From the NCBI RefSeq assembly GCF_900176645.1, contig NZ_FXAN01000082.1:1-35667 (forward strand): a DNA stretch of 35,667 bases, in the 5' to 3' direction. The DNA comes from Burkholderia singularis (GTDB lineage: Bacteria > Pseudomonadota > Gammaproteobacteria > Burkholderiales > Burkholderiaceae). The number at the start of each line of letters is the position of its first letter. Position 1 is the stretch's first letter. The notes under the pieces are model-generated. The model saw only the letters and a list, made by a program, of their open reading frames with translations, made no database searches and had not been told where the DNA came from. A program made the position numbers and the translations under genes. Positions 1-8,865 of the stretch are shown here, piece after piece.

Positions 1-207
1 AATCGCCACCGGCAACAGTGGCACCACCGCAGCCTGCTGTTCCGCGCGATACTGGCGGCGCCACGTGAACACGAGATTCGCGTTCAGACCGTGCTCGCGA
101 GCCAACTTGGCGACCGAAACACCCGGCTCGCAAGCTGCCATCGCCAAGCGACGCCGGAATTCGGCACTATGGTTCGGGCGTCCTTTACGACTACCCTGTT
201 TCTCCAT
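1..207 (-). CDS. tnpA: IS66 family accessory protein TnpA, N-terminal part
   Basis: This is an open frame of 69 codons running off the left edge, starting at ATG 207. The protein begins MEKQGSRKGRPNHS and continues with FRRRLAMAACEPG and VAKLAREHGL, followed by NANLVFTWRRQY. This is the helix-turn-helix region of IS66 TnpA (also similar to IS3 OrfA), which recognises the element and is needed with TnpB and the TnpC transposase. The rest of the protein and the other two genes are outside the window, so it is unknown whether the element is intact. Confidence 0.75.
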   Translation of the reverse strand, partial: MEKQGSRKGRPNHSAEFRRRLAMAACEPGVSVAKLAREHGLNANLVFTWRRQYRAEQQAAVVPLLPVAI

Positions 208-306
208 CGTATCTGACAAAGTGGTGTCCATCACTTCGAAAATGATGGGCATCACTTTGGCGTCGGTCCGCGCTGCGGTCTATAACGGCCATCGCGAGTC
301 GCTTAC
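1..306 (-). mobile_element. IS66-family insertion sequence, one end (partial)
   Basis: The window begins inside an insertion sequence. The minus strand from about 207 down encodes the start of an IS66 TnpA-like protein. The outer non-coding end, 208-306, finishes in GTAAGCGACT read on the minus strand from 306, the usual start of an IS66 terminal inverted repeat. The other end lies outside the window. IS66 elements duplicate 8 bp of target; here the adjacent 8 bp would be 307-314, which include the rlmJ stop codon. Family assignment rests on the TnpA sequence and terminus; the exact element is not identified. Confidence 0.75.
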
Positions 307-309
307 GGC

Positions 310-1155
310 TCAATTGCCGCGATGTTCGATCCTGAAGGTGGCGTCTGCGTCCTGTCCCAGTACCTCAACCAGATAGGGCAGCGCTTCTTTCATCGTACTG
401 ATCAGCGTATACGGCGGGTTCAGAACGAACATGCCGCTGCCGAAAAGTCCGTAGCCGTCCGTTGGCGGGCGGCTCACGGTCAGGCTCAGATGCAGCCAGT
501 TGCTTGTCTGCAGACGCTTCAGCTGATCGGGCAAACGCTGTGATTCGGTGCGGCTTACTTGCGGATACCAGATTGCATAGCAGCCCGTCGCGAATCGCTT
601 CAGGCTTTCCTCGACGCACACGAGCGTTTTTGCATAATCGCGTTTGTCCTCGTATGACGGATCGATAAGCACCAGTGCGCGGCGTGGCGGCGGAGGCAGC
701 AACGCTTTGATGCCGTCGAAGCCGTCGCCTGAGTAAATCATTGCGCGCCGTCCGGCGTCCCGGAAATTATGGCGTAGTACATCGATTTCGGTACTGTGCA
801 GCTCGAACAGACGCATCCGGTCCTGCTCTCGCATCAGCCGCCATGCGAGATAGGGCGAGCCGGGGTAGTAGCGCATCTCGCCATCGCTGTTCAGTGCCCG
901 GACTTCGTCGACATAGTCGGCGAGCGCATCAGGCAGATCCGTCGCGTTCCAGATTTTCTCGATGCCCGTGCTGAATTCGGTGGTTTTTGCCGCATAGCCG
1001 TCGGTTAGCGAGTAGACGCCCGCTCCGGCATGCGTATCGATGTACCAATACGATTTGTCTTTCTTGTTCAAATGACGCAGCAATTGAACGACGACGGCGT
1101 GCTTGAGGACGTCCGCATGATTGCCGGCGTGAAAACCGTGGCGATAGCTGAGCAT
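310..1155 (-). CDS. rlmJ: 23S rRNA (adenine2030-N6)-methyltransferase RlmJ
   Basis: RlmJ methylates A2030 of 23S rRNA using S-adenosylmethionine in the cytoplasm. The protein starts MLSYRHGFHAGNHADV, the diagnostic N-terminus of the family. It also has DTHAGAGVY (SAM loop) and LIDPSYE, the counterpart of the catalytic DPPY motif. At 281 aa it matches the usual length of about 280. The frame is open far upstream, but only the ATG at 1155 gives the family N-terminus. The gene ends 3 bp before the tip of an IS66 element, so its native downstream sequence is displaced. A terminator separates it from tyrB upstream, so it is probably transcribed separately. Confidence 0.93.
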   Translation of the reverse strand: MLSYRHGFHAGNHADVLKHAVVVQLLRHLNKKDKSYWYIDTHAGAGVYSLTDGYAAKTTEFSTGIEKIWNATDLPDALADYVDEVRALNSDGEMRYYPGSPYLAWRLMREQDRMRLFELHSTEIDVLRHNFRDAGRRAMIYSGDGFDGIKALLPPPPRRALVLIDPSYEDKRDYAKTLVCVEESLKRFATGCYAIWYPQVSRTESQRLPDQLKRLQTSNWLHLSLTVSRPPTDGYGLFGSGMFVLNPPYTLISTMKEALPYLVEVLGQDADATFRIEHRGN

Positions 1156-1173
1156 GACGAAAAGATTCCGATG

Positions 1174-1207
1174 AAAAAACGCGCTCTCAAAGGAGCGCGT
1201 TTTTGTT
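1174..1207 (-). terminator. Rho-independent terminator after tyrB
   Basis: An 8-bp GC-rich stem, ACGCGCTC (1179-1186) pairing with GAGCGCGT (1193-1200), has a 6-nt loop. It is flanked by six A on the left and TTTTGTTT on the right, so it can end transcription in either direction. It lies between the tyrB stop (1260) and the rlmJ start (1155), and would end tyrB transcripts on the minus strand. Confidence 0.85.
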
Positions 1208-1259
1208 TCAGCCCAAGGCGGCCGCGATGAGGTAACGGTATGGCGGCTGCCTGGCCGAT

Positions 1260-2459
1260 TTACTTCAGGACGGCTGCGATTGCATTGGCGACGACGTCGA
1301 TATTGCGCGTGTTCAGCGCGGCGACGCAAATGCGACCGGTGCTGACCGCATAGATGCCGAACTCTTCGCGCAGACGGTCCACCTGCGCGGCCGTCAGCCC
1401 CGAATACGAGAACATCCCGCGTTGCGCGTTGATGAAGCTGAAATCGCGGTCGACGTTCGCCGACTTCAGCCGTTCGACAAGGCCGTTGCGCATCGCGCGG
1501 ATACGGTCGCGCATCTCGCCCAGTTCTTCCAGCCACGCAGCGCGCAATTCGGGCGATGCAAACACTGCCGAGACGAGCGCGGCACCATGAGTCGGCGGGT
1601 TCGAATAGTTGGTGCGGATGACGCGCTTCAATTGCGACAGCACGCGAGCGGATTCGTCGTTGCTGCCGGTAATGATCGACAGCGCCCCGATGCGCTCGCC
1701 ATACAGTGAAAACGATTTCGAGAACGACGACGACACGAACACGTTCAAATCCGCCTGCGCGAAGAGGCGTACTGCGGCTGCGTCGGCGTCCACGTTCTCG
1801 CCAAAGCCTTGGTAAGCGATGTCGAGGAACGGCACGAGCTGGCGGGTCTTCACGGCTTCGACCACCTGCGCCCACTGCACGTCGCTCAGGTCAACGCCGG
1901 TGGGATTGTGGCAGCACGCGTGCAGCACGACGATCGTGCCCGGCGCGTAGCTGTTCAGTGCGGACAGCATGCCGTCGAAGTTGACGCCGTTGGTTTTCGC
2001 GTCGTAGTACGGATAGGCGACGACTTCAAAACCCGCCGTTTCGAACAGGGCGCGATGATTTTCCCAGCTCGGATCGCTGATGGCGACCTTGGCTTTCGGG
2101 TTCAGCGTGCGCAGGAAATCCGCGCCGATCTTCAGCGCTCCGGTGCCGCCGAGCGCCTGGGCCGTTACGACGCGGCCGGCCGCGATGACGGGGGAGTTGT
2201 CGCCGAGCAGCAGCTTCTGGACCGCGGCGTCATAAGCGGCGATTCCGTCGATCGGCAGATAGCCGCGCGGCAGGCCCGCTTCGACACGCGCCTTTTCCGC
2301 GTCGCGCACCGCGCGCAACAGCGGAATCTTGCCTTCCTCATTCGTGTAGACACCGACGCCCAGATTGACTTTGGTCGAGCGCGTATCGGCGTTGAAGGCT
2401 TCGTTCAGGCCGAGGATCGGGTCACGGGGGGCAAGGGCGACAGCGGAGAAGAGCGACAT
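1260..2459 (-). CDS. tyrB: Aromatic amino acid aminotransferase (class I PLP enzyme)
   Basis: This is a 399-aa fold-type I aminotransferase of the aspartate/tyrosine aminotransferase family. It transfers the amino group of Tyr, Phe or Asp to 2-oxoglutarate in the cytoplasm. Visible features are the N-terminal VNLGVGVYTNEEG, the HNPTG motif (N185), FLDIAYQG with the PLP-nitrogen-binding Asp213, and the PLP lysine in SSSFSKS (Lys248). Length is typical of the family. The ATG at 2459 gives MSLFSAVALAPRDPILGLNE, the standard start. Sequence alone does not separate tyrosine from aspartate preference. The gene is monocistronic, diverges from uvrB, and is followed by a terminator. Confidence 0.93.
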   Translation of the reverse strand: MSLFSAVALAPRDPILGLNEAFNADTRSTKVNLGVGVYTNEEGKIPLLRAVRDAEKARVEAGLPRGYLPIDGIAAYDAAVQKLLLGDNSPVIAAGRVVTAQALGGTGALKIGADFLRTLNPKAKVAISDPSWENHRALFETAGFEVVAYPYYDAKTNGVNFDGMLSALNSYAPGTIVVLHACCHNPTGVDLSDVQWAQVVEAVKTRQLVPFLDIAYQGFGENVDADAAAVRLFAQADLNVFVSSSFSKSFSLYGERIGALSIITGSNDESARVLSQLKRVIRTNYSNPPTHGAALVSAVFASPELRAAWLEELGEMRDRIRAMRNGLVERLKSANVDRDFSFINAQRGMFSYSGLTAAQVDRLREEFGIYAVSTGRICVAALNTRNIDVVANAIAAVLK

Positions 2460-2702
2460 GATGGATTCGCAGCAGTTGTGAAAAGAGGGTCGGTTGTACA
2501 GCGCCGGAGCGGGTGGGCAGACTCATCGCACCACCTGGCAGATGACGCAGCCGGCGCAAAAGGGATAAAGCGCGGCAACGCATCATTGTAGCGAATTCAA
2601 CGCCGTTATTTAGCCAATGTTGCGGGCGTGCACGCGATTTTTTGGCGCGCCGGCGGATGTTCGCGAGTCGCCGGAAGCGGAGCCGGCCTGACGTCGAAGC
2701 GC

Positions 2703-2708
2703 TAGAAT
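2703..2708 (+). promoter_or_regulatory. Possible -10 box for uvrB
   Basis: TAGAAT lies about 40 bp before the uvrB ATG, in the uvrB-tyrB divergent intergenic region. No convincing -35 hexamer or LexA (SOS) box was recognised nearby. Weak, position-based call. Confidence 0.3.
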
Positions 2709-2747
2709 GATCGTTTGCTTCGTTTCGGCCCGCTGCCCCCTGCTCCC

Positions 2748-4838
2748 ATGTCCGAACATCATTCCGACTCCCGCGACATTCTCGACGAATCGAAATTCGT
2801 GACGTTCGACGATTCACCGTTCCAGCTCTATCAACCCTACGCGCCGTCGGGCGATCAGCCGAGCGCGATCGCGACGCTGGTCGAAGGCATCGAGGACGGC
2901 CTGTCGTTCCAGACGCTGCTCGGCGTGACGGGTTCGGGCAAGACGTTCACGATGGCCAATACGATTGCGCGGCTCGGCCGTCCGGCAATCGTTTTCGCGC
3001 CGAACAAAACGCTTGCCGCGCAGCTCTACTCGGAGTTCCGTGAATTCTTCCCGCGCAACGCGGTCGAGTATTTCGTGTCGTACTACGATTATTACCAGCC
3101 GGAAGCGTATGTGCCGCAGCGCGACCTGTTCATCGAGAAGGATTCGTCGGTCAACGAGCACATCGAGCAGATGCGGCTGTCGGCGACGAAAAGCCTGATG
3201 GAGCGGCGCGACGTGGTGATCGTCGCGACGGTGTCGGCGATTTACGGTATCGGCAATCCGTCCGAATATCATCAGATGATCCTGACGCTGCGCACGGGCG
3301 ACAGGATCGGCCAGCGCGACGTGATCGCGCGATTGATCGCGATGCAGTACACGCGCAACGAACAGGATTTCCAGCGCGGCACGTTCCGCGTGCGCGGCGA
3401 CACGATCGATATTTTCCCGGCCGAGCACGCGGAAATGGCGGTGCGCGTCGAGTTGTTCGACGACGAGATCGACACGCTGAATCTGTTCGATCCGCTGACG
3501 GGCCGCGTGCGGCAGAAGATTGCGCGTTTTACGGTCTATCCGTCGTCGCATTACGTGACGCCGCGTGACACCGTGATGCGCGCGGTCGAGACGATCAAGG
3601 CCGAGTTGCGCGAGCGGCTCGAGTTCTTTCATCGGGAAAACAAGCTCGTCGAGGCGCAGCGGCTCGAGCAGCGAACCCGCTTCGATCTCGAGATGCTGCA
3701 GGAACTCGGCTTCTGCAAGGGCATCGAGAATTATTCGCGGCACTTTTCAGGGGCGGCGCCCGGCGAGCCGCCGCCGACGCTCGTCGATTACCTGCCGCCC
3801 GACGCGCTGATGTTCCTGGACGAATCGCATGTGCTGATCGGCCAGTTGAACGGAATGTACAACGGCGACCGCGCGCGCAAGGAAAATCTCGTCGATTACG
3901 GGTTCCGGCTGCCGTCCGCGCTCGACAACCGGCCGCTGAAGTTTCCCGAATTCGAGCGCAAGATGCGCCAGGTGGTATTCGTGTCGGCGACGCCGGCCGA
4001 TTACGAGAAGCGCGTGTCGGGGCAGGTCGCCGAGCAGGTCGTGCGGCCGACCGGGCTGGTCGACCCGGAGATCGAGGTGCGGCCGGCGAGTTCGCAGGTC
4101 GACGATGTGCTCGCCGAGATCCACGCGCGCGTGAGCGCCGACGAGCGCGTGTTGATCACCGTCCTGACGAAGCGGATGGCCGAGCAGTTGACCGAATTTC
4201 TGGCCGATCACGGCGTCAAGGTCCGCTATCTGCACAGCGATATCGATACCGTCGAGCGGGTGGAAATCATTCGTGATCTGCGGCTCGGCACGTTCGACGT
4301 GCTGGTCGGGATCAACCTGCTGCGCGAAGGGCTCGATATTCCGGAAGTGTCGCTGGTCGCAATTCTCGATGCGGACAAGGAGGGCTTCTTGCGCGCGGAG
4401 CGTTCGCTGATCCAGACGATCGGCCGTGCGGCGCGCAACGTGAACGGCAAGGCGATCCTCTATGCGGACACGATCACCGATTCGATGCGCCGCGCGATCG
4501 ACGAAACCGAGCGGCGCCGCGCCAAGCAGATCGCTTACAACGAAGAGCATGGCATTACGCCGCGCGGCGTGGTCAAGCGGATCAAGGACATCATCGACGG
4601 CGTCTATAACGCGGACGAAGCGCGTGCGGAGCTGAAGGAGGCGCAGCAGCGCGCGAAGCTCGAGGACATGTCCGACAAGCAGATCGCGAAGGAAATCAAA
4701 CGGCTCGAGAAGCAGATGGCCGATTATGCGAAAAACCTCGAGTTCGAGAAGGCCGCGCAGGCGCGCGATCAGCTTGCACTGCTGCGCGAGCGGGTGTTCG
4801 GCGCGAACGTCGGCGATCACGTGAACGGAACCGAATGA
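2748..4838 (+). CDS. uvrB: Excinuclease ABC subunit B (UvrB)
   Basis: UvrB is the DNA damage-verification helicase of nucleotide excision repair; UvrA loads it at lesions and it recruits UvrC. The 696-aa protein has Walker A GVTGSGKT (residues 59-66), the lesion-probing beta-hairpin around [18 protein letters not shown] as the DEAD-type motif, and the helicase VI region QTIGRAARN. It ends with the UvrC/UvrA-interacting UVR motif ([15 protein letters not shown]). The ATG at 2748 (MSEHHSDS) was chosen over an in-frame TTG at 2715 because the added 11 residues are not family-like. Confidence 0.96.
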   Translation: MSEHHSDSRDILDESKFVTFDDSPFQLYQPYAPSGDQPSAIATLVEGIEDGLSFQTLLGVTGSGKTFTMANTIARLGRPAIVFAPNKTLAAQLYSEFREFFPRNAVEYFVSYYDYYQPEAYVPQRDLFIEKDSSVNEHIEQMRLSATKSLMERRDVVIVATVSAIYGIGNPSEYHQMILTLRTGDRIGQRDVIARLIAMQYTRNEQDFQRGTFRVRGDTIDIFPAEHAEMAVRVELFDDEIDTLNLFDPLTGRVRQKIARFTVYPSSHYVTPRDTVMRAVETIKAELRERLEFFHRENKLVEAQRLEQRTRFDLEMLQELGFCKGIENYSRHFSGAAPGEPPPTLVDYLPPDALMFLDESHVLIGQLNGMYNGDRARKENLVDYGFRLPSALDNRPLKFPEFERKMRQVVFVSATPADYEKRVSGQVAEQVVRPTGLVDPEIEVRPASSQVDDVLAEIHARVSADERVLITVLTKRMAEQLTEFLADHGVKVRYLHSDIDTVERVEIIRDLRLGTFDVLVGINLLREGLDIPEVSLVAILDADKEGFLRAERSLIQTIGRAARNVNGKAILYADTITDSMRRAIDETERRRAKQIAYNEEHGITPRGVVKRIKDIIDGVYNADEARAELKEAQQRAKLEDMSDKQIAKEIKRLEKQMADYAKNLEFEKAAQARDQLALLRERVFGANVGDHVNGTE

Positions 4839-4839
4839 C

Positions 4840-4861
4840 GTGCGGCGGTTTTGCGCCGCAC
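4840..4861 (+). terminator. Stem-loop after uvrB
   Basis: GTGCGGCG (4840-4847) pairs perfectly with CGCCGCAC (4854-4861) around a GTTTTG loop, starting 2 bp after the uvrB stop. There is no clean T-run after the stem, so it may be a weak terminator or mRNA 3'-end stabiliser. Confidence 0.5.
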
Positions 4862-4965
4862 GGCTGGATTTCTGCTGCCGGATTCCGTTTGTAAGCCTTG
4901 TCGTATCAAGGGTTTAGCCGCCTTTCAATTTGTTTCAACGCCGGTTCGGTGCTAAACTTGCAACA

Positions 4966-4987
4966 TTAGTGAGAATGGTTCGTATTA
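4966..4987 (+). promoter_or_regulatory. Candidate Fur box upstream of ftrA
   Basis: TGAGAATGGTTCGTATTA resembles the Fur consensus built from GATAAT-type repeats, but is less exact than the other two Fur-like sites in this window. It lies about 85 bp before ftrA. Iron/Fur control of ftrABCD is described in Bordetella and Burkholderia. The match is judged by eye. Confidence 0.5.
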
Positions 4988-5071
4988 ACGTTCTTCATCG
5001 TCTTTTCGTCTTCCAACGAGATGGCGGCGGGCGGCGCAGAGCAGGTGTCACGATAAAAACAAGGAGTTTCA

Positions 5072-5626
5072 ATGATGTTGCGTTCTTCGTTTATCCGCGG
5101 CGGTGTTGCGGTGGCGGCCGCGTGCGTCGCGCTGGGCGCGTCTGCGGCCGAGTATCCGATCGGCAAGCACCAGATTCAGGGTGGTATGGAGATCGGCGCG
5201 GTGTATCTGCAGCCGATCACGATGGACCCGGAAGGCATGATGCGCAAGGCGTCCGATTCGGACATCCATTTGGAAGCCGACATCCACGCGGTCAAGAACA
5301 ATCCGACGGGTTTCGCCGAGGGCGACTGGATGCCGTATCTGCAAGTCACGTACAAGCTGACGAAGCAGGGCGACGCGAAATGGAAGTCGGAAGGCGATCT
5401 GATGGCGATGGTCGCGAGCGACGGGCCGCATTACGGCGACAACGTGAAGTTGAATGGTCCGGGCAAGTATCACCTGACGCTCGTCGTGAAGCCGCCGATG
5501 CAGACGGGCCACATGGCGTTCGGTCGCCACGTCGACAAGGAAACCGGCGTCGGCCCGTGGTTCAAGCCGATCACGCTGGAATACGATTTCCCGTTCGCCG
5601 GCATCGGCAAGAAGGGCGGGTACTGA
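5072..5626 (+). CDS. ftrA: Periplasmic P19-family iron-binding protein FtrA
   Basis: This 184-aa exported protein of the P19/Tp34 family is the periplasmic ferrous-iron (and copper) binding component of the FtrABCD uptake system. A signal peptide spans residues 1-26, ending in ASA before AEYPIG. The mature part has the family blocks GGMEIGAVYL, SDIHLEADIHA, DWMPYLQVTY, GPHYGDN and TGHMAFGRHVD, rich in the Met, Glu and His used as metal ligands. AGGAG at 5062-5066 supports the ATG at 5072; a second ATG at 5075 is equally usable. It is first of four co-directional genes with a Fur-like site upstream. Confidence 0.9.
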   Translation: MMLRSSFIRGGVAVAAACVALGASAAEYPIGKHQIQGGMEIGAVYLQPITMDPEGMMRKASDSDIHLEADIHAVKNNPTGFAEGDWMPYLQVTYKLTKQGDAKWKSEGDLMAMVASDGPHYGDNVKLNGPGKYHLTLVVKPPMQTGHMAFGRHVDKETGVGPWFKPITLEYDFPFAGIGKKGGY

Positions 5627-5689
5627 TAGCGGTCAGTGCGGGCAGCAGGATGGCGCGCGGCGGGCGCGCCGTCTTTTAAGAGAAATACG

Positions 5690-6019
5690 ATGAGATTCCC
5701 CAAAGCATTCGCGTTCGCGGCCGCAATCGTTGTTGCGGGCGCAGCGCAAGCGGCCGATCTGCCGACCTTCAAGCTCGAGATGGCGGACGGCAAACTCAAT
5801 CCGGCGCGCATCGAGGTGCCGGCCGGCCAGCGCATCAAGATCGAAATTCGCAATACGGGCAAGAGCGCGGCCGAATTCGAGAGCGTTCAGCTACGCAAGG
5901 AGAAGGTGCTGGCGCCGGGCGGCGAATCGTTCGTCGTGATCGCGCCGCTGTCGCCGGGCGAATACAAGTTTTTCGACGATTTCCACCAGCAGGCGCAAGG
6001 CGTGATCGTCGCGAAGTGA
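5690..6019 (+). CDS. ftrB: Periplasmic cupredoxin-like protein FtrB
   Basis: This 109-aa secreted cupredoxin-domain protein is the FtrB part of the FtrABCD ferrous iron transporter. In Bordetella FtrB is proposed to oxidise Fe(II) or hand it on before permeation. The signal peptide is residues 1-21 (ends AQA before ADLPTF). The mature domain has NPARIEVPAGQRIKIEIRN, ESVQLRKEKVLAPG and the C-terminal EYKFFDDFHQQAQGVI strand. It has no cysteine, so it cannot be a classical blue copper site with the usual Cys. The upstream extension of the frame is rejected because only the ATG at 5690 gives a signal peptide. Confidence 0.88.
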   Translation: MRFPKAFAFAAAIVVAGAAQAADLPTFKLEMADGKLNPARIEVPAGQRIKIEIRNTGKSAAEFESVQLRKEKVLAPGGESFVVIAPLSPGEYKFFDDFHQQAQGVIVAK

Positions 6020-6078
6020 AGTGATGTTTTAACGTCCGCCGTATGGGCAAGCCGTTCGGCGCACGGATGGAGGCAACA

Positions 6079-6921
6079 ATGGGTCAGATCTTGTTCGTCG
6101 TCTGGCGGGAGAGCGTCGAGGCATTGCTCGTCGTCGGCATTCTCTACGCATGGCTGAAAAACAGCGGCGACGATGCGCGTCGCGGTTTGCCGTATCTATG
6201 GGCGGGCGTCGCCGCTGGCCTGCTGATGGCAGTGGGGCTTGGCGCCGCGCTCGTCGGTTTTACCGAGGTGCTGTCGGGTGATGCGCAGGACTATTTTCAG
6301 ACGGCGATGGTGCTGATCGCGTGCGTGCTGATCGTACAGATGGTGCTGTGGATGAAGCAGCACGGGCGCACGTTGAAGCGCGATATGGAGCGTTCGCTGC
6401 AACAGAGCACGCAGAGCGCGAATTGGTGGGGCGTTGCCGTGCTCGTCGCGCTGGCGATCGGGCGCGAGGGAAGCGAGACGGCCATTTTCCTGTACGGGCT
6501 CGGCTTCGGCCAATCGGGGCATGTCGGCGCGAGCCAGATGCTTGCCGTGCTGATCGGCCTGGGGCTTGCGTTCCTGACGTTCTATTTGCTGCAATTGGGC
6601 GGCAAGTATTTTTCGTGGCGGCACTTTTTCCGCGTCACCGAGATCATGTTGTTGTTTCTCGGCGCGGGCCTGTTTCAGACGGGCATCGACAAGCTGATCG
6701 ACAAGGAAATCCTGCCGCTCGGCGTCGCGCAACTGTGGGATACGTCCGCGATTCTCGATGATTCGAGCACGTTCGGCTCGCTCGTGGCGACGCTGACCGG
6801 TTATCGCGCGCATCCGGCGTTGACGAACGTGGTTGCCTACGCGCTCTATTGGCTGGTTGTCTATCTGTTGCTCAAGCGTGCGACCAAGCAACCGGCGGCA
6901 ACGGCGGGGCGGCCGGCATGA
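6079..6921 (+). CDS. ftrC: FTR1-family iron permease FtrC
   Basis: This 280-aa inner-membrane iron permease of the Ftr1/EfeU type has about seven hydrophobic segments. It carries the two REXXE iron-binding motifs typical of the family: RESVE at residues 10-14 and REGSE at 129-133. It moves iron delivered by FtrA/FtrB across the membrane. The start ATG 6079 has GGAGG at 6069-6073 and gives MGQILFVVWRESVEALL, the family N-terminus; an upstream in-frame ATG at 6043 is less likely. Its stop overlaps the ftrD start (ATGA at 6918-6921), indicating translational coupling. Confidence 0.93.
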   Translation: MGQILFVVWRESVEALLVVGILYAWLKNSGDDARRGLPYLWAGVAAGLLMAVGLGAALVGFTEVLSGDAQDYFQTAMVLIACVLIVQMVLWMKQHGRTLKRDMERSLQQSTQSANWWGVAVLVALAIGREGSETAIFLYGLGFGQSGHVGASQMLAVLIGLGLAFLTFYLLQLGGKYFSWRHFFRVTEIMLLFLGAGLFQTGIDKLIDKEILPLGVAQLWDTSAILDDSSTFGSLVATLTGYRAHPALTNVVAYALYWLVVYLLLKRATKQPAATAGRPA

Positions 6922-8318
6922 GCGCCGTCATCGGCCCCCGCAGCGGCGGCCTGATCGCGCAAGCCGGCCACTGGATGCAGCGGCACGGCGCGCTGATTCG
7001 CGGCATCCAATGGGCCGTGGTGGCGGTTTACGCGTTCCTGATTCTGGTGCCGGCGTTTACGCCGCTGCCGGACGATACCGCGCACCTGTGGAGCAACCTG
7101 ACGCTGGCTGCGCAATTCGTTTTCTGGGGCATCTGGTGGCCGTTCGTGCTGCTGTCGATGGTGATGCTCGGCCGTGTATGGTGCGGCGTGCTGTGCCCGG
7201 AAGGGGCGCTGGCGGAATTCGCGAGCAAGTTCGGCCGAGGCCGGGCGATTCCGCGCTGGATGCGCTGGGGCGGCTGGCCGTTCGTCGCGTTCGGGCTCAC
7301 GACGATCTACGGTCAGATGGTGAGCGTCTATCAATATCCGCGCGCCGTGCTGCTCGTGCTCGGCGGCTCGACACTGGCCGCCATCGTGATCGGCTTGCTG
7401 TATGGGCGCGAGAAGCGCGTCTGGTGCCGCTATCTATGCCCGGTCAACGGCGTGTTCGGACTGCTCGCGCGTCTTGCGCCGCTGCGCTACCGGGTTGACG
7501 AGGATGCGTGGCGGCGTTCGTACAAGCAGGGCGAGCACGGCCACCGCGTGATCCCGATCAATTGCGCGCCGCTCGTGCCGTTGCGAAACATGAAGGGCGC
7601 GGCGGCGTGCCATATGTGCGGCCGTTGCAGCGGTCATCGCGACGCGATCGAACTGACGCTGCGCTCGTCGTCGGAGGAGATCGTCGCACTGGGCGACAAG
7701 CAGGCGAGCGGCTGGGATACGGCGCTCATTCTTTACGGCCTGCTCGGCATTGCCATCGGGGCGTTCCATTGGACCGTGAGCCCCTGGTTCGTGCAGATCA
7801 AGCAAGCCATTGCGAGCTGGCTGATCGACCGCGACGTGATGTGGCCGCTCGACACCAACGCGCCATGGTTCATCTTCACGCATTATCCCGAGCACAACGA
7901 TGTGTTCTCGTGGCTCGATGGCTCGCTCGTGATCGCGTATATCGTCGGCACGGGGCTGGGGTATGGCACCGCGCTCGCGCTTTTGCTCGCCGGTGCGGTT
8001 GCAATGCTCGGCCGCTTCGAGCGCGTGCGGCTGCATCATCTCGCACAGGCGCTGATTCCGCTCGCTGGCGCGGGTGTGTTCCTCGGCCTGTCGGCGACGA
8101 CGCTATCGTTGTTGCGCGCCGAGCATGTGCCGCTCGGTTGGGCGTCGGATGTTCGGATTGCGATCCTTGTCGGCGCGAATCTGTGGAGCGCGTGGCTTGC
8201 TTGGCAGGTGACGGGGCGCTATGCCGGCGTGGCGCGCAGGCTGTTCGCGATGCTGTGGTTTGCGGCGGCGCTTGCGGTGATCGACAGTGCGTGGTGGTTG
8301 ATGTTCTGGGGATTTTGA
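6918..8318 (+). CDS. ftrD: Polyferredoxin-like membrane protein FtrD (NapH/CcoG type)
   Basis: This 466-aa integral membrane iron-sulfur protein is the last gene of ftrABCD, thought to pass electrons in the iron oxidation/permeation cycle. It has about eight membrane segments. Cysteine motifs are WCGVLCPEG (C89, C93), WCRYLCPVNG (C170, C174) and an NCAP Cys (C216) followed by CHMCGRC (C231, C234, C237), which can hold a [4Fe-4S] cluster. This matches the NapH/MauN/FixG-like pattern. The start is the ATG overlapping the ftrC stop. The C-terminal half, about residues 260-466, is further membrane segments without Cys motifs. A strong terminator follows. Confidence 0.9.
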   Translation: MSAVIGPRSGGLIAQAGHWMQRHGALIRGIQWAVVAVYAFLILVPAFTPLPDDTAHLWSNLTLAAQFVFWGIWWPFVLLSMVMLGRVWCGVLCPEGALAEFASKFGRGRAIPRWMRWGGWPFVAFGLTTIYGQMVSVYQYPRAVLLVLGGSTLAAIVIGLLYGREKRVWCRYLCPVNGVFGLLARLAPLRYRVDEDAWRRSYKQGEHGHRVIPINCAPLVPLRNMKGAAACHMCGRCSGHRDAIELTLRSSSEEIVALGDKQASGWDTALILYGLLGIAIGAFHWTVSPWFVQIKQAIASWLIDRDVMWPLDTNAPWFIFTHYPEHNDVFSWLDGSLVIAYIVGTGLGYGTALALLLAGAVAMLGRFERVRLHHLAQALIPLAGAGVFLGLSATTLSLLRAEHVPLGWASDVRIAILVGANLWSAWLAWQVTGRYAGVARRLFAMLWFAAALAVIDSAWWLMFWGF

Positions 8319-8376
8319 CGCGCTGGCGCACATTTTTCCCGGCTGCTGCGTTGACGTCTGGTCTTTCGACGGCATG

Positions 8377-8413
8377 CAAAAAAGCGACGCGCCATCGGCT
8401 GCGTCGCTTTTTT
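8377..8413 (+). terminator. Rho-independent terminator after ftrD
   Basis: AAAAAAGCGACGC and GCGTCGCTTTTTT form a long stem around a GCCATCGGCT loop, about 60 bp after the ftrD stop. The plus-strand T-run makes it the end of the ftrABCD operon; the A-run lets it also stop minus-strand transcripts coming from hemP. Confidence 0.9.
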
Positions 8414-8567
8414 CTTTTGCGTGGTGAGAACCAAAAAAAGTGGCTTGGCTTACTGCGACGGCTGCTTGAATGGGTTTGCACGAAGGGGTCTAGACTCGCG
8501 TGCAAGCCGTCGTGGCTGGCTAATGCCGAACACCTCTCGAGGAGGTGGTCCCCACAATACTCGGTCG

Positions 8568-8825
8568 TTACTTTGTCAGGATCAGTTTGCCCAGGCGGGT
8601 CGCCCGGAGTTGGTACGTTTCGCCGTTGTGCGCGATGCTCACGTGGCTTTGGCCTTGCAGCAGCGAATCGCTGCTGACGATGCGCTGGCCGGCTTGGGCG
8701 GTCGCGGCCGGTGTAGCCTTCGCGGAATCCGCAGGCGATAGGGTTGCCGTTTGCGTACGGCTGCCGGATCCGGCACTGCCGGTGCGGCGCAACGTGAGCG
8801 TGTTTGGGCGCATGGCTTCGATCAT
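8568..8825 (-). CDS. hemP: Hemin uptake protein HemP
   Basis: This 85-aa small basic protein has the conserved C-terminal HemP domain: residues about 50-85 contain SSDSLLQGQSHVSIAH, NGETYQLRATRLGKLIL. The first 50 residues are low-complexity (Ser/Thr/Ala-rich). In Burkholderia multivorans HemP is reported to activate transcription of the hemin-uptake operon, so a regulatory role is more likely than transport. A Fur-like box precedes the gene. No hemin receptor or transporter gene is in the window, so it acts in trans if functional. The start may be ATG 8825 or ATG 8813; neither has a strong ribosome-binding site. Confidence 0.88.
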   Translation of the reverse strand: MIEAMRPNTLTLRRTGSAGSGSRTQTATLSPADSAKATPAATAQAGQRIVSSDSLLQGQSHVSIAHNGETYQLRATRLGKLILTK

Positions 8826-8865
8826 TCGGTCAATCGGTCAGTTGCGATTCGATGGAATGAATTCT

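Noticed and set aside
2814..4820. Long minus-strand open frames opposite uvrB (309 and 357 aa)
   Set aside because: They are antisense shadows caused by the strong GC third-position bias of uvrB; the translations are Arg/His/Asp-rich and have no family features.
8476..8505. Inverted repeat TTGCACG...CGTGCAA between ftrD and hemP
   Set aside because: Only 7 bp with a 16-nt loop and no T-run; a strong terminator already lies just upstream, so no separate role is supported.
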